Part shown: in pieces, positions 1-9,556 of the stretch | How the letters are laid out: every line of letters begins with the position of its first letter | Numbering within the stretch: the stretch's first letter is position 1 | Assembly: GCF_900155475.1 (NCBI RefSeq) | Contig: NZ_FXAM01000001.1 | Span: 1,661,501 to 1,725,500, forward strand | Length of the DNA: 64,000 nucleotides | Direction: 5' to 3' | Origin: Methylomagnum ishizawai | GTDB lineage: Bacteria > Pseudomonadota > Gammaproteobacteria > Methylococcales > Methylococcaceae | Translations under genes and position numbers: made by a program | Notes under the pieces: model-generated | Databases searched by the model: none | What the model was told of the DNA's origin: nothing | Seen by the model: only the letters and a program-made list of their open reading frames with translations

Positions 1-724
1 CCGACAAGGCTCCCAGGAAACCCACGGGAATCCGCCAATCGATCAGCTTCCGTCCCAGCAGCCACAGCCCGCCGAGCAGGAAACCCCAATTCGCCCAGGC
101 CCAGCCCGTGCCCAGGCTTGGTGGGATGGCCGACGGGTTTTTCAGGGCGTCGAGCGGGGTCGCCAGGGCCAGGGCGTCGAGCGGGGTCGCCAGGGCCAGG
201 GCGTCGAAGTTCAAGCCTTCCGGCAGTTCCCGGAGGAAGATGGCGTTCCAGGTCTCGGCGAAACCGAGCGGCGTGGCATTCCAATCCACGGGCGGCAGCC
301 AAGCCGTCATCGGCTTGGGAAACGAGATCAACAGCACCGCATAGCCCACCATCGCCGGATTGAACGGGTTATAGCCCAGCCCGCCATAAAGCTGTTTGCC
401 GACCAGGATGGCGAACGCCGCCCCGAACACCGCCAGCCAAGCCGGTGCCAGCGGCGGCAAGGACACCGCCAGCAAGACCGCTGTCAGTGCCGCGCTGCCG
501 TCCGCCAGCGTCGCGGCGATGGGCCTATCGCGCAGGCGCAGGGCGGCGGCTTCGGCCAGCAGCGCGGCGCACAGCGCGATGAGGCACTGAATCAACACAC
601 CGGGGCCGAATTGAAAGACCAGCGCGGCCAGCCCCGGCGACAAGGCCAGCAGCACTTCGGCCATGATTCGGGGGGTGTGGCGGGCCGGGGCGAGATAGGG
701 TGGTGTGGGGGTGGCGAAGCGCAT
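1..724 (-). CDS. rnfD: RnfD, ion-translocating electron transport complex subunit D (3' part beyond window)
   Basis: Membrane subunit of the Rnf complex, which couples electron flow between ferredoxin and NADH to ion transport and also serves to reduce SoxR or supply low-potential electrons. The protein begins MRFATPTPPYLAP, the usual RnfD start, and continues with hydrophobic segments and the motif GGLGYNPFNPAMVGYAVLL; in this family the Thr of a nearby S(T)AT segment carries covalent FMN. It starts 10 bp after the rnfC stop, so it belongs to the same operon. The gene runs off the left edge after about 241 codons. A 27-bp in-frame tandem duplication lies in the coding region (listed separately). 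Confidence 0.93.
   Translation of the reverse strand, partial: MRFATPTPPYLAPARHTPRIMAEVLLALSPGLAALVFQFGPGVLIQCLIALCAALLAEAAALRLRDRPIAATLADGSAALTAVLLAVSLPPLAPAWLAVFGAAFAILVGKQLYGGLGYNPFNPAMVGYAVLLISFPKPMTAWLPPVDWNATPLGFAETWNAIFLRELPEGLNFDALALATPLDALALATPLDALKNPSAIPPSLGTGWAWANWGFLLGGLWLLGRKLIDWRIPVGFLGALS
144..207. repeat. 27-bp in-frame tandem duplication within rnfD
   Basis: Two perfect copies (144-170 and 171-197) plus a partial third (198-207) of a 27-bp unit beginning agggcgtcgagcgg. In RnfD it encodes the nonapeptide LALATPLDA twice in a row. Because 27 is a multiple of three the frame is kept. It looks like a recent replication-slippage event in a loop before the segment GTGWAWANWG. Confidence 0.9.
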
Positions 725-734
725 GGTTGGTATT

Positions 735-2273
735 TTACGGTTCGGAGGCTTCGGTGTCGGCGGGATGGGGTATCGCCGGGGTGGGCGCTTTGTCGGCCCG
801 TTTCTGCTTGGCCCGCGCCAAGGCGTCCTTCACCGCCGCCGCCTTGTCCAGATTGGCCTTGCGGCGCTGGGCCGCTGCCGCCCGTTCCCGCTGTTCCTCC
901 GCCTTGCGGGCCGCGCGGGCTTCGTAGCGCTGGCGGGCGTGGTCGGCGTGTTCGCGCTCGCGTTGCTGGGCGGCGGCTTGGCCCTTGGCGGCACGGAAAT
1001 GCTGGACCAGCGGAATCCGGCTGGGACAGGCCACATCGCAGCAACCGCATTCGATGCAGGCGGACAACTGGTAATCGGCGGCGCGTTCGAGTTGCCCCGA
1101 GCGGCTGTACCAATACAACTGCTGTGGCAGCAGGTGGACCGGGCAGACTTCGGCGCAGGCACCGCAGCGGATGCAGGGCAGGGCGCGGGTTTCGGCCAGG
1201 AATTCGCCCCGGCCCGCGACCAGGACGCAATTGGCCGATTTGACGAGGGGCAGGTCGTCGCGGGGCAAGGCGTGGCCCATCATCGGCCCGCCCAGGATCA
1301 GGCGTTCGGCGGCTTCGGTGTAGCCGCCCGCTTGTGCAATCAAATCGGCGATGGGCGTGCCGATCCGCGCCAGGAAGTTGCCGGGTTGCCGCACGCCTTG
1401 CCCAGTCACGGTGACGATGCGTTCGATCAAGGGTTGGCCGTGGACGATGGCCCGGTAGACGGCGGCGGCGGTGCCCACGTTGAGGCAGGCCACGCCGATA
1501 TCGGCGGGCAGGCCGCGGTGCGGAACTTCCCGGCCCGTCAACACCTGGATCAATTGCTTCTCGCCGCCGGTGGGATAGAGCGTCGGCACCGGCACGAGGT
1601 CGATAGCGCTGGTGGTTTGAGCCAAACGCAGGGCGGCGAGGGCTTCCGGCCTTTCGTTCTCGACCGCCAGCAAGACCCGCCCGGCCCCCAGGATGTGGCG
1701 GAGGATTCCGCCTCCGGCCAGGACCGCGGCGGCGTGGTGGCGCAGCAGGCTGTCGTCGCAGGTGATATAGGGTTCGCACTCGGCCCCGTTGAGGATCAGC
1801 GTGTCGATGGGGCGGGTGCCCGGCGCGATTTTGCGGGCGGTGGGGAAGGCCGCGCCGCCCAGGCCCACGATGCCCGCTTCGTGGATCAAGCGCCGGAGAG
1901 CTGCGGGCGGATGTTGGCGGAAATCTGCGAGGCCGGTATGGGCCAGGGCTTCGTCTTCGCCATCGGTCTCGATCACGAGGCAAAGATCGGACAGGCCGGA
2001 AGGATGCGGCAGCGGTAGCGTTTCGATGGCCGCGACGATACCGGAACTCGCGGCATGGAGCGGTGGTTGCTGGTCCAGCGGGTCGCGGGCGACGACCTGG
2101 CCTTTCAGCACGCGTTCGCCCATGCCGACCAGGGGTTGGGCCAGCACGCCGCCGCGCTGCGGCAAGGGATAGATCAAACGGGCAGGGATGGCGGCGCTTT
2201 GCAGCGGCAGCCGGGTGGATTCCTGTTTATGCCCGTCCAAGCGCAGGCCGCCGTGGAAATTCCAGAGTTTCAT
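735..2273 (-). CDS. rnfC: RnfC, electron transport complex subunit C
   Basis: Soluble Rnf subunit that binds NADH and FMN and passes electrons through two 4Fe-4S clusters. The 512-residue protein starts [16 protein letters not shown]. It shows the glycine-rich nucleotide region [13 protein letters not shown], the SLBB-like segment, and two ferredoxin-type clusters, [17 protein letters not shown] and [16 protein letters not shown]. The C-terminus is a Lys/Arg/Ala-rich helix, common in gammaproteobacterial RnfC. The ATG overlaps the rnfB stop by 4 bp (ATGA), which indicates translational coupling. Confidence 0.95.
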   Translation of the reverse strand: MKLWNFHGGLRLDGHKQESTRLPLQSAAIPARLIYPLPQRGGVLAQPLVGMGERVLKGQVVARDPLDQQPPLHAASSGIVAAIETLPLPHPSGLSDLCLVIETDGEDEALAHTGLADFRQHPPAALRRLIHEAGIVGLGGAAFPTARKIAPGTRPIDTLILNGAECEPYITCDDSLLRHHAAAVLAGGGILRHILGAGRVLLAVENERPEALAALRLAQTTSAIDLVPVPTLYPTGGEKQLIQVLTGREVPHRGLPADIGVACLNVGTAAAVYRAIVHGQPLIERIVTVTGQGVRQPGNFLARIGTPIADLIAQAGGYTEAAERLILGGPMMGHALPRDDLPLVKSANCVLVAGRGEFLAETRALPCIRCGACAEVCPVHLLPQQLYWYSRSGQLERAADYQLSACIECGCCDVACPSRIPLVQHFRAAKGQAAAQQREREHADHARQRYEARAARKAEEQRERAAAAQRRKANLDKAAAVKDALARAKQKRADKAPTPAIPHPADTEASEP

Positions 2274-2797
2274 CGCGGTGGGGGACTCCGCCAATCGGCC
2301 AGGGTGGCGGGGACCGGCACCATGTGGATGCAATCCACCGGACAGGGGGCCACGCACAATTCGCAACCGGTGCATTCCTGGGCGATGACCGTGTGCATGT
2401 ATTTGGCCGCGCCCAGGATGGCATCGACCGGGCAGGCTTGGAGGCACAGGGTGCAGCCGATGCAGATATTTTCGTCGATGACGGCGACCGCCTTGGGTTT
2501 CGCCACGCCGTGGGTGGCGCTCAGGGGTTTGGGTTCGACGCCGAGTAGATCGGCCAAAGCTTGCACGCCATCGTCGCCGCCGGGCGGGCATTGGTTGATA
2601 TCGGCTTCGCCCTGGGCGATGGCGCGGGCATAGGGACGGCAGCCGGGAAAACCGCATTGGCCGCACTGGGTTTGCGGCAGCAGGGCGTCGATTTTCTTGA
2701 CCAGGGGATCGCCCTCGACTTTGAAACGCCGGGCCGAATAGCCCAGCAACCCGCCGAGTCCGGCGAACAACAGGCAAATCGCGAGGACGGCCAGCAT
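2270..2797 (-). CDS. rnfB: RnfB, electron transport complex subunit B
   Basis: Iron-sulfur Rnf subunit that receives electrons from ferredoxin. The 175-residue protein has one N-terminal membrane segment ([20 protein letters not shown]), then a CGQCGFPGC Fe-S motif near residue 50 with a following NQCPPGG, and two 4Fe-4S ferredoxin clusters, [14 protein letters not shown] and [14 protein letters not shown]. The chosen ATG gives the normal family length; an upstream in-frame extension would be read through the end of rnfA. It lies 7 bp after rnfA and overlaps rnfC by 4 bp. Confidence 0.95.
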   Translation of the reverse strand: MLAVLAICLLFAGLGGLLGYSARRFKVEGDPLVKKIDALLPQTQCGQCGFPGCRPYARAIAQGEADINQCPPGGDDGVQALADLLGVEPKPLSATHGVAKPKAVAVIDENICIGCTLCLQACPVDAILGAAKYMHTVIAQECTGCELCVAPCPVDCIHMVPVPATLADWRSPPPR

Positions 2798-2804
2798 CGC
2801 GCCC

Positions 2805-3386
2805 TCAACCCTTGACCAGGCCCGCGAAGCCCATGAAGGCCAGGGAGAATAAACCGGCGGTGACCAGGGCGATGGCGCTGCCCCGGAACGGCTCGGGCAC
2901 GTCGGCCACCTCCACCCGTTCCCGCACGGCGGCGAACAGCACCAGAACCAGGGTAAAACCCAAGGCCGCGCCGAAGCCATAGAGGAAGGATTCGACGAAG
3001 CCGTGCCGCTGCTGCGCGTTCAACAGGGCCACGCCCAGCACCGCGCAATTGGTGGTGATGAGCGGCAGGAAAATCCCCAAGACCTGATACAGCAGCGGGC
3101 TGGTTTTATGGACCACTTGTTCGGTGAATTGCACCACCACGGCGATGACCACGATGAAAACGAGGGTACGGAGGTATTCGAGTCCCAAGGGTTCCAGCAA
3201 ATAGGTATCAACCAGATAGCTGCTGACCGCCGATAAGGTCAGCACGAAAGTGGTGGCGAGGCCCATGCCCAGCGCGGTTTCCTGTTTTTTCGACACGCCC
3301 ATGAAGGGGCATAGCCCCAGGAATTTGACCAACACGAAATTGTTGACGAGGCTGGTGCCGAGCAGGATGAGCAGATAGTCCTTCAT
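2805..3386 (-). CDS. rnfA: RnfA, electron transport complex subunit A
   Basis: Integral membrane subunit of the Rnf complex, 193 residues with about six membrane helices. It starts [22 protein letters not shown] and contains [13 protein letters not shown] and [14 protein letters not shown], both characteristic of RnfA/RnfE half-channel proteins, whose Cys residues hold a buried iron centre in solved structures. It is the first gene of the rnfABCD operon seen here. A longer in-frame reading exists upstream but has no family support. Confidence 0.95.
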   Translation of the reverse strand: MKDYLLILLGTSLVNNFVLVKFLGLCPFMGVSKKQETALGMGLATTFVLTLSAVSSYLVDTYLLEPLGLEYLRTLVFIVVIAVVVQFTEQVVHKTSPLLYQVLGIFLPLITTNCAVLGVALLNAQQRHGFVESFLYGFGAALGFTLVLVLFAAVRERVEVADVPEPFRGSAIALVTAGLFSLAFMGFAGLVKG

Positions 3387-3432
3387 GGCGTGGCTGGGTA
3401 TGGGTGGGTCGGGGATTGTAGGGGAAAGCGGG

Positions 3433-4368
3433 TCAGGGCTGGAACCGCCGCGCATCGACCGCGATGCTGGTGCTAGCCGACAGCCGCCGCGCTTCCCAGT
3501 GCCGCACCGCCCATTCCAGGATTTCCGCCGCCGCCGCTCCGGCCAATCCGGCGGGCGGTGCTTGCTTCAACAGGCCGAGCAGGTGGAACAGCAAGCGTCC
3601 GGGTTCGGCGGTGGCGGCGGCCGGGGCGAAGTTCTGTTTGCTGAGCTTCTGGCCGGTGTGGGCGTCCACCAGGATGGGGATGTGGGCGTAGGTCTTAGCC
3701 GGGAGTCCCAACAGCCGTTCCAGATGGATTTGCCGGGGCGTGGAATCCATCAGGTCGATGCCGCGCAGGACTTCGGTGATGCCTTGTGCGGCATCGTCCA
3801 GGACCGTGGCGAGGTGGTAGGCGTAGACCCGGTCGCGCCGGTACAGGATGAAATCGCCGACCTCGGTTTCCAGGTGTTGGGCGATGCGGCCTTGCAGGGC
3901 GTCGGCGAAGGCCAGGATTCCGCCCTGGACCCGCACCCGCAGGGCGTGGGCGGCGGGCGGCGGCGGGCCGATCCTGGCCCGGCAGAAACCGGGATAGACC
4001 CCCGCCGCGTAGGCCGCCAATGCCTTGCGGGAACAGGTGCAGGCGTAGACCCGGCCCGCTGCGCGGAGCCGGTCCAGGGCGGCGGCGTAGGCGTCGAGGC
4101 GCTGGCTTTGGTAGAGGACGCTCCCGTCCCAATGCAGCCCCAGTGCGTCGAGGCTGCGCTGGATGTGGTCCGCCGCGCCGGGCACGCAGCGGGGCGGGTC
4201 GAGGTCGTCGATGCGGAGGAACCACGCACCGCCACGCGAGCGGGCTGCAAGGAAACCGGCCAGGGCCGTGTAGAGCGAACCGAGATGTAAGGGGCCGGTG
4301 GGCGAGGGCGCGAAACGGCCCCGGTACTCGGGAAAACGGGTGGGAGGGGAGGGGATGGATTCCCGCAA
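3433..4368 (-). CDS. gluQ: Glutamyl-Q tRNA(Asp) synthetase
   Basis: Truncated class I GluRS paralogue that activates glutamate and attaches it to queuosine in the anticodon of tRNA-Asp. The class I signatures are visible: [15 protein letters not shown] (HIGH-like) and KLSKQN (KMSKS-like). A zinc site is formed by YACTCS and a later YPGFC. The length of 311 residues, without an anticodon-binding domain, is right for GluQ-RS. The only plausible start near the conserved N-terminus is TTG at 4368. It lies 24 bp after dksA, the same arrangement as in E. coli. Confidence 0.93.
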   Translation of the reverse strand: MRESIPSPPTRFPEYRGRFAPSPTGPLHLGSLYTALAGFLAARSRGGAWFLRIDDLDPPRCVPGAADHIQRSLDALGLHWDGSVLYQSQRLDAYAAALDRLRAAGRVYACTCSRKALAAYAAGVYPGFCRARIGPPPPAAHALRVRVQGGILAFADALQGRIAQHLETEVGDFILYRRDRVYAYHLATVLDDAAQGITEVLRGIDLMDSTPRQIHLERLLGLPAKTYAHIPILVDAHTGQKLSKQNFAPAAATAEPGRLLFHLLGLLKQAPPAGLAGAAAAEILEWAVRHWEARRLSASTSIAVDARRFQP

Positions 4369-4392
4369 GGCGCGTGATTCCGGGATGAAGGT

Positions 4393-4833
4393 TTAGCCGA
4401 TTTGTTTTTCGCGGAGTTCGTCCAGGGTTTTGCAATCGATGCATTGGGTGGCGGTGGGGCGGGCTTCGAGACGGCGCAGGCCGATTTCGATGCCGCAGGT
4501 TTCGCAATAGCCGTAGTCGCCGCGTTCCAGGTTTTCCAACGACTCCTCGATCTTCTTGATGAGCTTGCGTTCGCGGTCGCGGGTTCTAAGCTCAAGGCTG
4601 AATTCCGATTCCTGGGTGGCGCGGTCGTTGGGGTCTGGGAAATTGGCCGCTTCGTCCTGCATATGGGAGACGGTGCGGTCCACCTCGCGCATCAGTTCTT
4701 TTTTCCAATTTTGTAGAATGCGGCGGAAATGCTCGACTTGCGGCTCGTTCATGTATTCTTCGCCTTCCACCAGGGGGTAGGGCTGGAAGCTGAAAGGCGT
4801 CGCTTGGGATTCGGTTTTTTTGGCGCTGGACAT
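4393..4833 (-). CDS. dksA: RNA polymerase-binding transcription factor DksA
   Basis: Stringent-response cofactor that enters the RNA polymerase secondary channel and acts with ppGpp. The 146-residue protein shows the coiled-coil tip [17 protein letters not shown] with the functional aspartates, and a zinc finger of four cysteines (CETCG, then CIDC 17 residues later). The start ATG is preceded by TAGGAG at an eight-base distance, so an upstream in-frame reading from 4923 is rejected. A shared transcript with gluQ is likely. Confidence 0.96.
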   Translation of the reverse strand: MSSAKKTESQATPFSFQPYPLVEGEEYMNEPQVEHFRRILQNWKKELMREVDRTVSHMQDEAANFPDPNDRATQESEFSLELRTRDRERKLIKKIEESLENLERGDYGYCETCGIEIGLRRLEARPTATQCIDCKTLDELREKQIG

Positions 4834-4963
4834 CCACTGAACTCCTAAAACCAGGTTCAAAAAACCGAATATTACTAGCAGGAAATACGGTAAGGGGCAA
4901 TAGCAAGTCCCGCTTTTTACCACCGTCCCGGTCTTGCCTTACTTGTCGAGGAATCGCCCGCCG

Positions 4964-6133
4964 ATGCAGATCGCCCGCCGCACGTCCGATATCCGCCCTT
5001 TCCATGTAATGGAAATCCTGGCCCGCGCCCAGGCGCTGGAGCGCGAAGGCCGCGACGTGGTCCACATGGAGGTCGGAGAACCGGACTTCCCGACCCCGCC
5101 CTGGGTGGTGGAAGCCGCCCTGGCGGCTATCCAGGGCGGCGGCGTGAAATACACCCCCGCCGCCGGCCTGCCCGAGTTGCGCGAGGCCATCGCCGCTTAT
5201 TACGGACAGCGCTACGGGGTGCGGGTCGAACCGCGGCGGGTGTTCGTGACGCCGGGAGCTTCGGGGGGATTTTTGCTGGCGCTGGGCTTGTCGGTGGAAC
5301 CGGGGGCCGGGGTCGCCCTGGCCGATCCGGGGTATCCGTGCTACGCGAATTTCGTCCGCTTGTTCGATGGCGTGCCCCATCTGGTTCCGGTCGATGCCGC
5401 CGACCGTTTCCATTTGAGCTGGGAGCGGGTGTCCCATTATTGGGGCGGCGGGATGCGCGGGGTGGTGGTCGCCTCGCCCGCCAATCCCACCGGCACCTTG
5501 ATCGAGCCTGGGGTATTGCGGGAGTTGATCGGATTCGTCCAGGAGCGCGGCGGTTTCGTGGTTTCCGACGAGATTTACCACGGGCTGGAATATGGCGCGG
5601 CTTCCCCTACGGCCCTGGAATTTTCCGACGAGGTTTGCGTCGTCAATAGTTTTTCCAAATATTTCGGCATGACCGGCTGGCGGGTGGGTTGGGTGGTGGT
5701 GCCGGAGGGTTTGGTCGCTGCCGCCGAGCGCTTGGCGCAGAATATTTTCATCTCCACCGCCATGCCGTCCCAGGTCGCGGCCTTGGCGGCTTTCGCCGAG
5801 GAAAATATCCGGGAATTGGAACGCAGGCGCGGCTTGTTCCGGGAGCGGCGCGATTTCCTGTGGGCGGGTTTGCAGGAACTGGGTTTCGGGATACCGGCCC
5901 GGCCCGAGGGCGCGTTCTATATCTATGCCGATTGTGGTCCGTTCTCGCGGGATAGCCAGGACTTCGCCCGCTCGCTGTTGGAGGAAACCGGGGTTGCGCT
6001 GACGCCGGGCTTGGATTTCGGCAAACACCGGCCCGAAGGTTTCGTCCGCCTTTGCTATACCGCCCCGCTGGCCCGTTTGGCGGAGGGTTTGGCGCGTATC
6101 GGCGGGTTTGTGCGGGGCGGTCCGGGTGGGTAA
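4964..6133 (+). CDS. PLP-dependent aminotransferase, class I/II
   Basis: Fold-type I aminotransferase of about 389 residues. It shows VGEPDFPTP near the N-terminus, SPANPTGTL in the substrate-binding region, VVSDEIYHGL with the PLP-ring aspartate, SFSKYFGMTGWRVGW with the Schiff-base lysine, and RLCYT with the carboxylate-binding arginine. The ATG at 4964 has GAGGAA nine bases upstream, preferred over a TTG at 4934. Substrate cannot be told from sequence alone; aspartate, alanine or a keto acid are all possible. It is divergent from dksA. Confidence 0.9.
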   Translation: MQIARRTSDIRPFHVMEILARAQALEREGRDVVHMEVGEPDFPTPPWVVEAALAAIQGGGVKYTPAAGLPELREAIAAYYGQRYGVRVEPRRVFVTPGASGGFLLALGLSVEPGAGVALADPGYPCYANFVRLFDGVPHLVPVDAADRFHLSWERVSHYWGGGMRGVVVASPANPTGTLIEPGVLRELIGFVQERGGFVVSDEIYHGLEYGAASPTALEFSDEVCVVNSFSKYFGMTGWRVGWVVVPEGLVAAAERLAQNIFISTAMPSQVAALAAFAEENIRELERRRGLFRERRDFLWAGLQELGFGIPARPEGAFYIYADCGPFSRDSQDFARSLLEETGVALTPGLDFGKHRPEGFVRLCYTAPLARLAEGLARIGGFVRGGPGG

Positions 6134-6412
6134 TCATCGAGAAAGAGGCGAGCTATGCTAGAATCGCCGGCTCAAGGGGGGTGGTCATCCCGCAAGTATT
6201 CGCCAGAATCCGCGCTGCAATCGACGCGGAAACCGCCGGTTGGGCCGACCGCTTCGATAACCCGTGATCGCCCGCAATCCTCTCTTCCCGCGTGGGCGGG
6301 AACCTCTTGTTTATCCTATAGGGAATTCCGCCGATCCATACCGGCCCCGACCCGCCGTGGATGGCGGGTGCCCGGAGCCAGCCGTATTATCCAAGCCAAT
6401 CGGGAGTGAACG

Positions 6413-7024
6413 ATGCCGCTAACAAGACCTCGAACCTACGCCTTCCTCGTGGTCTGCCTGTTTTTACTCGGCGGGTGCGAAACCGCTCCCCTGGCACCCA
6501 ATGTGGAGCCGCCCACCGAATACACCTATATCATCGGGCCGGGCGATAACATCGAGATGTTCGTCTGGGGCAATCCCGAGGTGTCGCGCTCGGTGCCGGT
6601 CAGGCCGGATGGCAAGATCAGCGCCCCCCTGGTAGAGGAATTGCCCGCTTCCGGCAAGACCCCGTTCCAACTGGCCCGCGATATCGAGCGGGAACTTGGC
6701 AAATATATCCGCAATCCCCTGGTCAGCGTGATCGTTTCCGGCTTCGTCGGCCCTTATAGCGAACAGGTGCGGGTGGTCGGCCAGGCCGCCAAGCCCCAGG
6801 CCGTGCCCTACAAGGAAAACATGTCCCTGCTCGACCTGATGATCCTGGTCGGGGGCATGACCGAATACGCCGCCGGCAACCGCTCCACCATCGTCCGCAC
6901 CGTGAACGGCGTGCAGCAGCAATTCCGGGTCCGGGTGGACGACCTCCTCGACAACGGCGATATCTCCGCCAACGTGAACGTCCTGCCGGGCGACGTCCTC
7001 ATCATCCCCGAAGCTTATTTCTAG
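6413..7024 (+). CDS. XrtA-associated polysaccharide export lipoprotein (Wza/EpsE type)
   Basis: Outer-membrane lipoprotein for exopolysaccharide export. Residues 1-22 form a lipoprotein signal ending in a lipobox LLGGC. The mature part has the polysaccharide export (Poly_export) domain, with YIIGPGDNIEMFVWGNPEVS and VRPDGKISAPLVEELPASGKTP split by short loops, and a SLBB-like domain around VRVVGQAAKP. The length of 203 residues matches the short Wza-like proteins of PEP-CTERM/XrtA loci rather than full-length Wza. It opens the locus. The 279 bp upstream hold an inverted repeat (ttcccgcgtgggcggga, near 6287) and probably the promoter. Confidence 0.92.
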   Translation: MPLTRPRTYAFLVVCLFLLGGCETAPLAPNVEPPTEYTYIIGPGDNIEMFVWGNPEVSRSVPVRPDGKISAPLVEELPASGKTPFQLARDIERELGKYIRNPLVSVIVSGFVGPYSEQVRVVGQAAKPQAVPYKENMSLLDLMILVGGMTEYAAGNRSTIVRTVNGVQQQFRVRVDDLLDNGDISANVNVLPGDVLIIPEAYF

Positions 7025-7045
7025 TCCCCGTCCGAGGAACGCTCC

Positions 7046-8617
7046 ATGCATGAGTTGATAGGCGATCTCCTGAACCACGCCCAGGGGGCGACCCGTTACA
7101 AATGGACCATGGCGGTCACGGCCTGGCTGGTGTGCCTCCTGGGCTGGGTGTTCGTCTCGCAGATGCCGGACCGCTACGAGGCCGAGGCCCGCGTCCATGT
7201 CGATACCCGCTCGGTGCTGCGCCCCCTGCTCACCGGCCTCGCGATCCAACCGGACGTTTCGGGCCGCATCCGCCTGATGGCGAAACTGATGTTCAGCCGC
7301 CCCAACCTGGAGAAGGTCGCCCGCATGACCGACCTCGACCTCGGGGTCAAGAACGAGACCGCCATGGAGGAACTGGTCAAGCGCCTACAGGATTCCATGA
7401 AGATCAGCGGCGGCGAGAGCGATTTGTTCACCATCGCCTTCCAAGACCCCGACCCCAAGGTCGCCAAGAAGGTGGTGCAGGCTTTGCTGACCATCTTCGT
7501 CGAGCAAACCCTGGGCGAATCGCGCGAGGATTCCAATTCCGCCCAGAAATTCCTCGACCAGCAGATCAAGGAATACGAAACCCGGCTCCAGGTTTCGGAA
7601 AAGGCCAGGGAGGAGTTCAAACGCGCCAATTACGGGATGCTGCCGGGCGAAGGGGCCAATATGTACGACCAGGTGTCGGCCTTGGCCAAGCAGTTGGAGG
7701 AGGCCAAGATGGCCCAGCAGGAAGCCATGGACCGCCGCGACGAAATGCAAAGGCAGTTGGAGGACGAAGAGGCCACGGCGGCGGAGCGTGGTGCCGAGAC
7801 CCCGGCGCAGGAAGCCGAAACCACGCCCTTGGATACGCGCATCCAGACGCTACAGTCCAAATTGGACGAATTGATGCTCAAGTACACCAAGAGCCATCCC
7901 GATGTGGTCGCCGCCCGCAAGACCTTGGCCGATTTGGAGCGCCAAAAGGAAGAAGAGTCCGCCAAGGCCAAGGCCGCAAGCCGCGCCGACGGGGGACCGC
8001 CGCCCGGCGTGGCCGAAAATCCCGTGTATCAGCAGATGAAGCTGGCCCTGGGCGAAGCCGAGGCCAATGTCGCCACCCTGGCCTCCCGCGTCAAGAACTA
8101 CGAAAGCAAGATCGAGAGCCTCAAGCAGCAAATGGACCAGCGCCTCAAGGTGGAAACCCAGTTGCAGGGGTTGAACCGCGACTACGAGGCCATCAAGACC
8201 AACTACAACCAATTGCTGACCCGGCGCGAAACCGCGCGCATGTCGGAGAACGTCGAGCAGAATACCGACAGCGTCAAATTCCGCATCGTCGATCCGCCCC
8301 AGGTGCCCACCAAGCCCGCCGCACCCAACCGGATATTATTATCGACCCTGGTGCTGTTCGTGGGGGTCGGCGGCGGTTTGGCCCTGGCCATCTTCCTGGC
8401 CCTGTTACGCCCCGCCTATGCCAGCACCCAGAAACTCAGGGAAGTCACCAACCTGCCGGTGCTGGGCAGCGTGTCCATGAACTGGATACCCGATGTCAGG
8501 CGGCGCAAATGGCGGCAATTCGTGAATTTCGTAATCTCTTTCGCGGTGTTGTTATTGGTGTTCGCGGGGGTGTTGACCCTGGAGGTCAAGGGTTATCACC
8601 TGCCTCCCTTTATTTAA
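7046..8617 (+). CDS. XrtA system polysaccharide chain-length determinant
   Basis: Inner-membrane polysaccharide co-polymerase (Wzz family) of 523 residues. There is an N-terminal membrane helix at about residues 19-39 (WTMAVTAWLVCLLGWVFVS), then a Wzz domain with YEAEARVHVDTRSVLRPLL. A long periplasmic coiled coil (about residues 160-410, rich in Glu, Lys, Gln) follows, then a proline-rich VDPPQVPTKPAAPNR before a membrane helix, and a final hydrophobic segment. It sets chain length together with the next gene, the cytoplasmic kinase. It starts 21 bp after the export lipoprotein. Confidence 0.92.
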   Translation: MHELIGDLLNHAQGATRYKWTMAVTAWLVCLLGWVFVSQMPDRYEAEARVHVDTRSVLRPLLTGLAIQPDVSGRIRLMAKLMFSRPNLEKVARMTDLDLGVKNETAMEELVKRLQDSMKISGGESDLFTIAFQDPDPKVAKKVVQALLTIFVEQTLGESREDSNSAQKFLDQQIKEYETRLQVSEKAREEFKRANYGMLPGEGANMYDQVSALAKQLEEAKMAQQEAMDRRDEMQRQLEDEEATAAERGAETPAQEAETTPLDTRIQTLQSKLDELMLKYTKSHPDVVAARKTLADLERQKEEESAKAKAASRADGGPPPGVAENPVYQQMKLALGEAEANVATLASRVKNYESKIESLKQQMDQRLKVETQLQGLNRDYEAIKTNYNQLLTRRETARMSENVEQNTDSVKFRIVDPPQVPTKPAAPNRILLSTLVLFVGVGGGLALAIFLALLRPAYASTQKLREVTNLPVLGSVSMNWIPDVRRRKWRQFVNFVISFAVLLLVFAGVLTLEVKGYHLPPFI

Positions 8618-8635
8618 AGCCAGGAGCGTGCCCCA

Positions 8636-9556
8636 GTGAGCATGATCGAAAAAGCCGTCAACAAGGCGATGGAACTGGACCCTTTCCAAGCCCCGCCCGA
8701 ACCCGAGGTCCAGGTCCAGCCCGAAACCCGGCGGGCGGCGGTCCCGTCCGAAACCCCCGATATCGCCCCGCTGGCGGAGCCGCGCCAGGTGTCCAAGAGT
8801 TACCCGGTGGATTGGGTTTCCCTCAAGGCCCGTGGGATGCTGGTGCCGGAGATGGCCACCACCGCCCTGGCCGAGGAATACCGGGTCATCAAGCGGCCTT
8901 TGCTGATGAACGCCTTCCCGGAAGAGGACAACGGCATCGAGCGGGCCAATCTTATTTTGGTGACCAGCAGCGTGCCGGGCGAGGGGAAAACCTTCACGGC
9001 CATGAACCTGGCCCTGAGTATCGCGATGGAGCGCGACAAGAACGTATTGCTGATCGACGGCGACGTGGCCAAGCCCTCCATCGCCGGCTTGTTCGGCATC
9101 CCGGTCGAAACCGGCCTGACCGATTTGCTCAAAGACAAGAGCTTGCGTTTTTCCGATGTCGCGGTGAAAACCGATATCCCTAATTTCACCCTATTGCCGG
9201 CCGGTAAGCAGGACCGCCATTCGACCGAATTGTTGGCCAGCGACGCCATGAAGAAACTGGTCAGGGAGTTATCCGAGCGCTATCCCGACCGCATCGTGAT
9301 TTTCGATTCGCCGCCGCTCCTGGCCGCGACCCAGGGCGCGGTATTGGCGAGGTTGGTGGGGCAAATCGTCCTGGTGATCGAGGCCGATTCCACGCCCCAG
9401 TATGTGGTGCAGGAGTCCATCGCCAAACTCGAAGGCTGCGATGTCGTGGGTTGCGTTTTGAATAAGACCAAGAAGGGGTTTGGTTTCAATTATTACGGAT
9501 ATTTCTACGGCTACGGCTACGGCTACGGGTTTTATGGGCAACATCAGAAAGACTAG
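8636..9556 (+). CDS. XrtA-associated tyrosine autokinase (BY-kinase)
   Basis: Cytoplasmic bacterial tyrosine kinase that controls polysaccharide assembly through its membrane partner. The 306 residues show Walker A SSVPGEGKTF, Walker A' VLLIDGDVAKP and Walker B RIVIFDSPPLL. The C-terminus is a tyrosine cluster, YYGYFYGYGYGYGFYG, the expected autophosphorylation tail. The GTG start at 8636 has AGGAG about nine bases upstream and gives MSMIEKAV, the usual family beginning; an ATG lies two codons later. The tail is encoded by four CTACGG repeats and overlaps the next gene's start. Confidence 0.9.
   Translation: MSMIEKAVNKAMELDPFQAPPEPEVQVQPETRRAAVPSETPDIAPLAEPRQVSKSYPVDWVSLKARGMLVPEMATTALAEEYRVIKRPLLMNAFPEEDNGIERANLILVTSSVPGEGKTFTAMNLALSIAMERDKNVLLIDGDVAKPSIAGLFGIPVETGLTDLLKDKSLRFSDVAVKTDIPNFTLLPAGKQDRHSTELLASDAMKKLVRELSERYPDRIVIFDSPPLLAATQGAVLARLVGQIVLVIEADSTPQYVVQESIAKLEGCDVVGCVLNKTKKGFGFNYYGYFYGYGYGYGFYGQHQKD
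9505..9528 (+). repeat. CTACGG hexanucleotide tandem repeat, four copies
   Basis: Four perfect copies of ctacgg encode (YG)4 in the tail of the tyrosine kinase. Each unit adds one Tyr-Gly pair and keeps frame, so slippage would change the number of phosphorylatable tyrosines without disrupting the protein. Confidence 0.9.

Noticed and set aside
592-1983. Long 463-codon reading on the minus strand overlapping rnfC
   Set aside because: It is an out-of-frame shadow of rnfC with Arg/Pro-rich composition and no recognisable domain, as expected in GC-rich DNA.
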